DNA of 19,323 nt from Spirochaetia bacterium UBA2205 (lineage in GTDB: Bacteria > Spirochaetota > UBA4802 > UB4802), in contig DCUV01000034.1 of NCBI GenBank assembly GCA_002328585.1, positions 1-19,323 of the forward strand, written 5' to 3'. The translations under genes and the position numbers were made by a program. Shown here one piece after another: positions 15,810 through 19,323 of this stretch. How positions within the stretch are numbered: the stretch's first letter is position 1; every line of letters begins with the position of its first letter. Under the pieces are notes generated by a model. That model had not been told where the DNA came from and searched no databases. It saw nothing but the letters and a program-made list of their open reading frames with translations.

Positions 15810-16466
15810 TTACGCCCTTCCTGAAAGCTGTTTTACCAGTTGCATGATAGAATCAGGTAAAAATGAAACATCTCTGCCACTGGCATGGGCAAAGTAATAT
15901 ATACCTGCAATCTTTTCCAGCATCTCTGCATGAAGACATGCCTGCTCAATATTTTTACCCAGTGCTATCGCCCCATGATTTTTGATGATATAGCACTTAC
16001 ATTTATTGGTTACTGTTGAAGCAACATTAGCGGCAAGTTCCGGTGTGCCCGATAGTGCATAGGGAACAAAGGCAACTTCATCGCCGATAGCAAATGCTAT
16101 CTCATCAAACAAGGCTGGTATAGGCTTATCAATATTCATAACCGACAGTATGCTCGCATAGAGCTGATGAGTATGGACAACAGCGGCAATGTCTGGACGA
16201 TTTTTATATATTGATAAATGCATCGACAGCTCCATGGTAGGTTTTTTACCTTCTATCACTGCCTGGTCAAAATTAACAATACCTATATCATCAAGCTGCA
16301 TATCCTTGTAGGGAAGGCTTGATGGAGTTACCGCTATTTTTTCTTCATTTTCTATTTGCATTGATATATTTCCACCGCTTCCCAATTTTGTGCCAAAATA
16401 TCCATGTTCATTTAACCATTGGCACCAGTATAAAATCTGTTCCTTGTATGCTGTGTAATGTGACAT
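15810..16466 (-). CDS. Class II aldolase of the L-fuculose-phosphate aldolase type
   Basis: The 218-aa cytoplasmic zinc enzyme is of the FucA/AraD/RhaD superfamily, whose members split sugar phosphates or deoxy-sugar phosphates to dihydroxyacetone phosphate plus an aldehyde. Visible elements are the phosphate-binding GSGGNIS (29-35), SS of TPSSLPY, catalytic Glu79 (PTMELSMH), zinc ligands His98 and His100 (VVHTHQ) and His164 (KNHGAIALG). Length and residues match FucA well. The ribosome site is AAGGAG. It lies downstream of an aminotransferase and permease, but behind a strong hairpin and with its own candidate promoter. No fucose isomerase or kinase is nearby, so fuculose phosphate may not be the substrate. 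Confidence 0.9.
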   Translation of the reverse strand: MSHYTAYKEQILYWCQWLNEHGYFGTKLGSGGNISMQIENEEKIAVTPSSLPYKDMQLDDIGIVNFDQAVIEGKKPTMELSMHLSIYKNRPDIAAVVHTHQLYASILSVMNIDKPIPALFDEIAFAIGDEVAFVPYALSGTPELAANVASTVTNKCKCYIIKNHGAIALGKNIEQACLHAEMLEKIAGIYYFAHASGRDVSFLPDSIMQLVKQLSGRA

Positions 16467-16505
16467 TGTTCATCTCCTTTCCATGCAAAATAATTATTCA
16501 TCGTC

Positions 16506-16539
16506 CTATAATAAACATATAAACATTGCAGTATGCAAT
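16506..16539 (-). promoter_or_regulatory. Candidate promoter/operator of the aldolase gene
   Basis: ATTGCA-GTA-TGCAAT (16525-16539) is a perfect palindrome with a 3-base centre. On the minus strand it contains TTGCAT as a possible -35. A/T-rich -10-like sequence (TTTATT/TATTAT) follows at 17-19 bases, ending near 16507. The layout suggests a regulated start for the aldolase. Unproven. Confidence 0.35.
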
Positions 16540-16544
16540 ATAAA

Positions 16545-16580
16545 GACACATTGCCATGTTTCTATACATGGCAATGTGTC
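16545..16580 (-). terminator. Strong hairpin after the MFS gene
   Basis: GACACATTGCCATG (16545-16558) and CATGGCAATGTGTC (16567-16580) pair perfectly over 14 bp with an 8-base loop. It starts 8 bp past the MFS stop on the minus strand and is followed by TTTATATT. This is a good intrinsic terminator or attenuator between permease and aldolase. Confidence 0.75.
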
Positions 16581-16588
16581 ACCAATAT

Positions 16589-17806
16589 TTACGATGATGA
16601 ACGAATCAAATTTGATTCTTTTAACTTCAGTGTGAGCAATGCATTGATGCACATCAATACGATAAATGCAACCATAAATGGGGTCATGGCTCCGGTACTT
16701 GTCCGGAATGCATCCATTGCAAAAATAAAGATTATCCCTGATATCTGTCCTGCAAGCAATAACAATCCCTGCGAACTTGACTCTGGCGCAGGATAAGATA
16801 TTTCCGCTGCATATTGGAACCCAATAGGACCTGCACTCATGATAAAAAATCCCAGAATAAAACTTGATACCATAAGAATGGTATAATCTTGTGCAAGGGC
16901 TAATCCTGCCAGTCCCGGCACTATACAAACCATGCAGATAGTTAAGAATATTTTACGTTTTCTATAATGGTCTGACAGTAAAGGTAAAATAACCGCACCT
17001 ATTATTCCACCTATCATCATAACTGCTCCTACTATCCCTGCCTGTTCAGAATTAAAGCCGCGGGGCTCAAGTATCTGTTCTATCCAGGTTGTAACAGCGT
17101 TAAACATCCCAAGCCCTATAAAGAAAAGTAATATCACAAGCCACATCTGGGGAAGGGAAACTATATGTTTTAATCCTTCAACTGCCTTATACCGCATCTG
17201 AAGCCCCTCTTCGCATGGCGGTGTTAACGGTTCTTCTTTTATAAAGACAATGAATAGTATTGCAATAACAGCGCTCAGTAAACCATAGATAAACATTGTG
17301 CGGGGAATAGTATAGGAATGAGCTAAAAAAGGTGTTGCTGCTAATGCTATAATTATCCCTAAATATTGCGCTAATGAGGCAATACCGGCTGCTGTTGCAC
17401 GCTCACCCATGAGAAACCACTTGGCCGAAAGGCTTGTATATGCATTAAGGATAAATGGTTGAGCAATAGCCAGTCCAATCTGTGATAGCACTACCATAGT
17501 ATATGATTGTGCATAGATGCCTTTTACTATCCCAAATATCCCTACTAATAAAGCTCCTATACCAACGCCTATTTTTATTCCATAGGTATCAATGATAAAA
17601 GAAGCCGGAATGGATATAAAAATGTATACAATCATGAACAGCATTGACAGAAAGCCAATGGATAGGGGGGTTACGTTGTAAAAAGCCGCTGCCTCTGATG
17701 TTATACTTGCAAATGATACCCAGTGCATTTGCATCACTATATTGAGCAGTGCAAATATAAACAGTACTATCCACCGATACTTGTAAACTTTAATGGTATT
17801 GGTCAT
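16589..17806 (-). CDS. MFS permease, FLVCR-like
   Basis: The 405-aa inner-membrane transporter has about 12 hydrophobic segments in two bundles. I use the ATG at 17806 (MTNTIKVYKYRW), which has AGGAG upstream and sits 1 bp after the aminotransferase stop. The frame continues upstream to 17869, but that part lies inside the aminotransferase gene. The first half (WVSFASITSEAAAFY, MLFMIVYIFISIPASFIIDTYG, AKWFLMGERATAAGIASLAQYLG) recalls the FLVCR branch of the family. That branch's animal members move haem, choline or ethanolamine. The second half has the usual DHYRKRK loop. A general MFS label is secure. The FLVCR placement is from memory and does not define the substrate. Confidence 0.85.
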   Translation of the reverse strand: MTNTIKVYKYRWIVLFIFALLNIVMQMHWVSFASITSEAAAFYNVTPLSIGFLSMLFMIVYIFISIPASFIIDTYGIKIGVGIGALLVGIFGIVKGIYAQSYTMVVLSQIGLAIAQPFILNAYTSLSAKWFLMGERATAAGIASLAQYLGIIIALAATPFLAHSYTIPRTMFIYGLLSAVIAILFIVFIKEEPLTPPCEEGLQMRYKAVEGLKHIVSLPQMWLVILLFFIGLGMFNAVTTWIEQILEPRGFNSEQAGIVGAVMMIGGIIGAVILPLLSDHYRKRKIFLTICMVCIVPGLAGLALAQDYTILMVSSFILGFFIMSAGPIGFQYAAEISYPAPESSSQGLLLLAGQISGIIFIFAMDAFRTSTGAMTPFMVAFIVLMCINALLTLKLKESNLIRSSS

Positions 17807-17807
17807 G

Positions 17808-19265
17808 TTATTTCTCCTGAACAGGTTCAAAATGTTTAAATACTGTATCAAATCGTTCCAGTGCGTCATCTACAACATCATCGGTATCAGCCATGCTTGT
17901 GTAAATACGGCTTCCGGCAAGGGTAATAATACCTTCAACCATGAGGGCAGCTCCTAACTCTTCCATAACTTTACGTCTTATTTCAACCTGTTCAAGTATC
18001 TTTGGATTGCTTAATTCCATGAGCATCGCTGCACCGGTTTCCATGTGGCAGATAGAACCATGATTGAATGCAACAAATGGCAGATTATATCGCTTGAATA
18101 TTTCCTGTAAACCCTTTGTTAACCTATCACCGGCTTTCCCTGCTTTAAGATGTGCCTGCGTTTCTTCAATGGCTTTGATTGCAAAATATCCTGCTGAGCA
18201 TGAAAGAGGATTTGCTGAAAGTGTACCGCCTACCATTGCCCGCTTTTTTAAACCCTGAATCCCTGCGGCAAATGTTAGCATTATCTCTTTTCTGCCGCCA
18301 ACACCACCTGCTGCAGGGTATCCGCCAGCAACACACTTTCCAAATACTGTTAAATCGGGTTTAATGCCAAAGTATCCTTGAGCGCCACCAAGCCCAACTC
18401 TAAAGCCAGTGACTACCTCATCAAATATAAGTAATGTACCGTAACTATCGCACAGCGCTCGTACCTTTTCGTTAAAATCACGGTGTACAGGGCGCGTACC
18501 GCTTTCAGGACCTAATGGTTCAACGATGACAGCGGCAGTGCCTCCTTTTGATTCATTATCTTTAAGCAGCTTTTCTAAAGCAGCAGTATCATTGGGATAA
18601 AATTCCTGCATATACTGGAAACACCCTTCCGGAATGCCGTGCGAGTCAAGGGTTCCAAGACCGGGGATGCGCATTGCAAACACAAACTGATCGCTCCAGC
18701 CGTGATAACCACCGCCAACTTTAATGACAAACTTCTTGTCGGTAAAACAGCGAGCAGCTCGAATTGCAGCCATACATCCCTCTGTTCCACTGGCAAGTGA
18801 GCGGAACATCTCTGCAGATGGGACATGCGAATAAATAAGGTCAGCCAGTTTGTATTCGTATTCATGAAATAGCCCTGTTACAGGACCGCATTCATTGATA
18901 AGCTCTAACACTTTGTCTCTAACAGGTTTATAATTACTGCCAAGCACAGTGGGCCCGCCTGCCTGTAGAAAATCAATAAATCTGTTGCCGGAAACATCAT
19001 ACAGATAGGCACCATCAGCTTTTGCAATGGCTAACGGGAATGGATAGTTAAATGCTAAATTGTGTTGTACACCGCCGGGTATACGTTGCTTGGCCAGCTC
19101 AACCATCTGTTTTGATTTTGCAAACTTTGATTCGTATTTCTCAAGATATTCGTTCATCTTTGAACGGTTAATTTGATATACCGGCAATTCGTTGGCTAAA
19201 ACCCTTAAATTTTCCAAAATTTCTTTAGAGTCTGGCCAGTGTGAAATGGCGTATTCTTGCTTCAT
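17808..19265 (-). CDS. Class III PLP aminotransferase, glutamate-1-semialdehyde aminomutase-like
   Basis: The 485-aa cytoplasmic PLP enzyme has FLQAGGPTVLG, the cofactor phosphate-binding SGTEGCMAAIRAAR (159-172), GGYHGWSD (Tyr187/His188), IVEPLGPE, Asp282 in FDEVVTGFR and Lys310 as the Schiff-base lysine (VFGKCVAGGYP). The closest well-known relative is HemL, but this protein is about 50 residues longer at the N-terminus and no haem gene is nearby. An aminotransferase or aminomutase acting on another amine is more likely. It is preceded by a strong AAAGGAGG and a perfect AT-rich palindrome. It is followed 1 bp later by the MFS gene, so the two are clearly one transcript. Confidence 0.88.
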   Translation of the reverse strand: MKQEYAISHWPDSKEILENLRVLANELPVYQINRSKMNEYLEKYESKFAKSKQMVELAKQRIPGGVQHNLAFNYPFPLAIAKADGAYLYDVSGNRFIDFLQAGGPTVLGSNYKPVRDKVLELINECGPVTGLFHEYEYKLADLIYSHVPSAEMFRSLASGTEGCMAAIRAARCFTDKKFVIKVGGGYHGWSDQFVFAMRIPGLGTLDSHGIPEGCFQYMQEFYPNDTAALEKLLKDNESKGGTAAVIVEPLGPESGTRPVHRDFNEKVRALCDSYGTLLIFDEVVTGFRVGLGGAQGYFGIKPDLTVFGKCVAGGYPAAGGVGGRKEIMLTFAAGIQGLKKRAMVGGTLSANPLSCSAGYFAIKAIEETQAHLKAGKAGDRLTKGLQEIFKRYNLPFVAFNHGSICHMETGAAMLMELSNPKILEQVEIRRKVMEELGAALMVEGIITLAGSRIYTSMADTDDVVDDALERFDTVFKHFEPVQEK

Positions 19266-19277
19266 GGAATGCCTCCT

Positions 19278-19298
19278 TTAAAATTAATTTAATTTTAA
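19278..19298 (-). promoter_or_regulatory. 21-bp palindrome upstream of the aminotransferase
   Basis: TTAAAATTAA-T-TTAATTTTAA is a perfect palindrome with 10-bp arms and a single central base. It overlaps the first bases of the Shine-Dalgarno region. It may be a repressor site for the aminotransferase operon. It is entirely A/T, so some of the symmetry could be compositional. Confidence 0.4.
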
Positions 19299-19323
19299 CC
19301 TCACATTATGTCACTCTCTCCTT

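Noticed and set aside
18575..18865. Second minus-strand frame within the aminotransferase
   Set aside because: Shadow of the strongly supported PLP enzyme frame.
17808..19265. Calling the aminotransferase hemL
   Set aside because: N-terminal extension, no haem genes around, and a permease/aldolase context; clade placement would be needed.
1..19323. tRNA, rRNA, CRISPR array or prophage
   Set aside because: I saw no cloverleaf-like sequence, rRNA signature, regularly spaced repeats or phage structural genes by eye; a covariance-model scan was not possible.

Overview
The window is AT-rich and densely coded. The reading is that of an anaerobic, respiring, Gram-negative bacterium. It has an anaerobic glycerol-3-phosphate dehydrogenase (GlpABC), a pentahaem nitrite reductase (NrfA), lipobox-bearing small lipoproteins and a beta-barrel tail ending in an aromatic residue. 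The permissive lipoboxes, the TRL-type lipoproteins and a remnant of a 'membrane sensor' N-terminus would fit a spirochaete-like lineage. That is inference; no marker gene in the window settles it.

Layout. (1) 1-1596, plus strand: the tail of an apparent NrfH-like small subunit, then nrfA. (2) 1597-2325: a small interval, then a broken MNT/HEPN toxin-antitoxin remnant in which the antitoxin start is joined to the toxin body and the toxin is frameshifted. (3) 2417-5991: a hybrid sensor kinase with a 5TMR-LYT type membrane sensor, three PAS domains and a receiver, then a TetR regulator. (4) 6181-10298: glpA-glpB-glpC, tightly packed, with palindromic sequence upstream. (5) 10301-12672, minus strand: a secreted Cys-rich protein coupled to a lipoprotein-type alpha/beta hydrolase, the C-terminal half of a DUF4105-like barrel protein, and a 56-aa membrane-sensor remnant at its front end. 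(6) 12837-13546, minus strand: two tandem TRL-like lipoproteins, closed by a strong hairpin. (7) 13565-15809: a 450-bp AT-rich empty stretch and then an insertion-sequence graveyard (IS30 fragment, internally deleted IS256-type copy, 5' fragment of a second IS256-type element). (8) 15810-19265, minus strand: class III aminotransferase, MFS permease and class II aldolase.

How the genes could work together. GlpABC oxidises glycerol-3-phosphate and passes electrons to the quinone pool. NrfHA would draw quinol electrons to reduce nitrite to ammonium. The kinase and TetR lie between these two modules and are the natural, untested candidates for local regulators. The aminotransferase/permease/aldolase set looks like a small metabolic unit whose substrate I cannot name. 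It is the most plausible undescribed pathway here.

The other notable theme is decay. The MNT/HEPN locus, the sensor/barrel locus and one IS256-type copy each look like two gene parts brought together by a deletion, and all lie within 13.5 kb.
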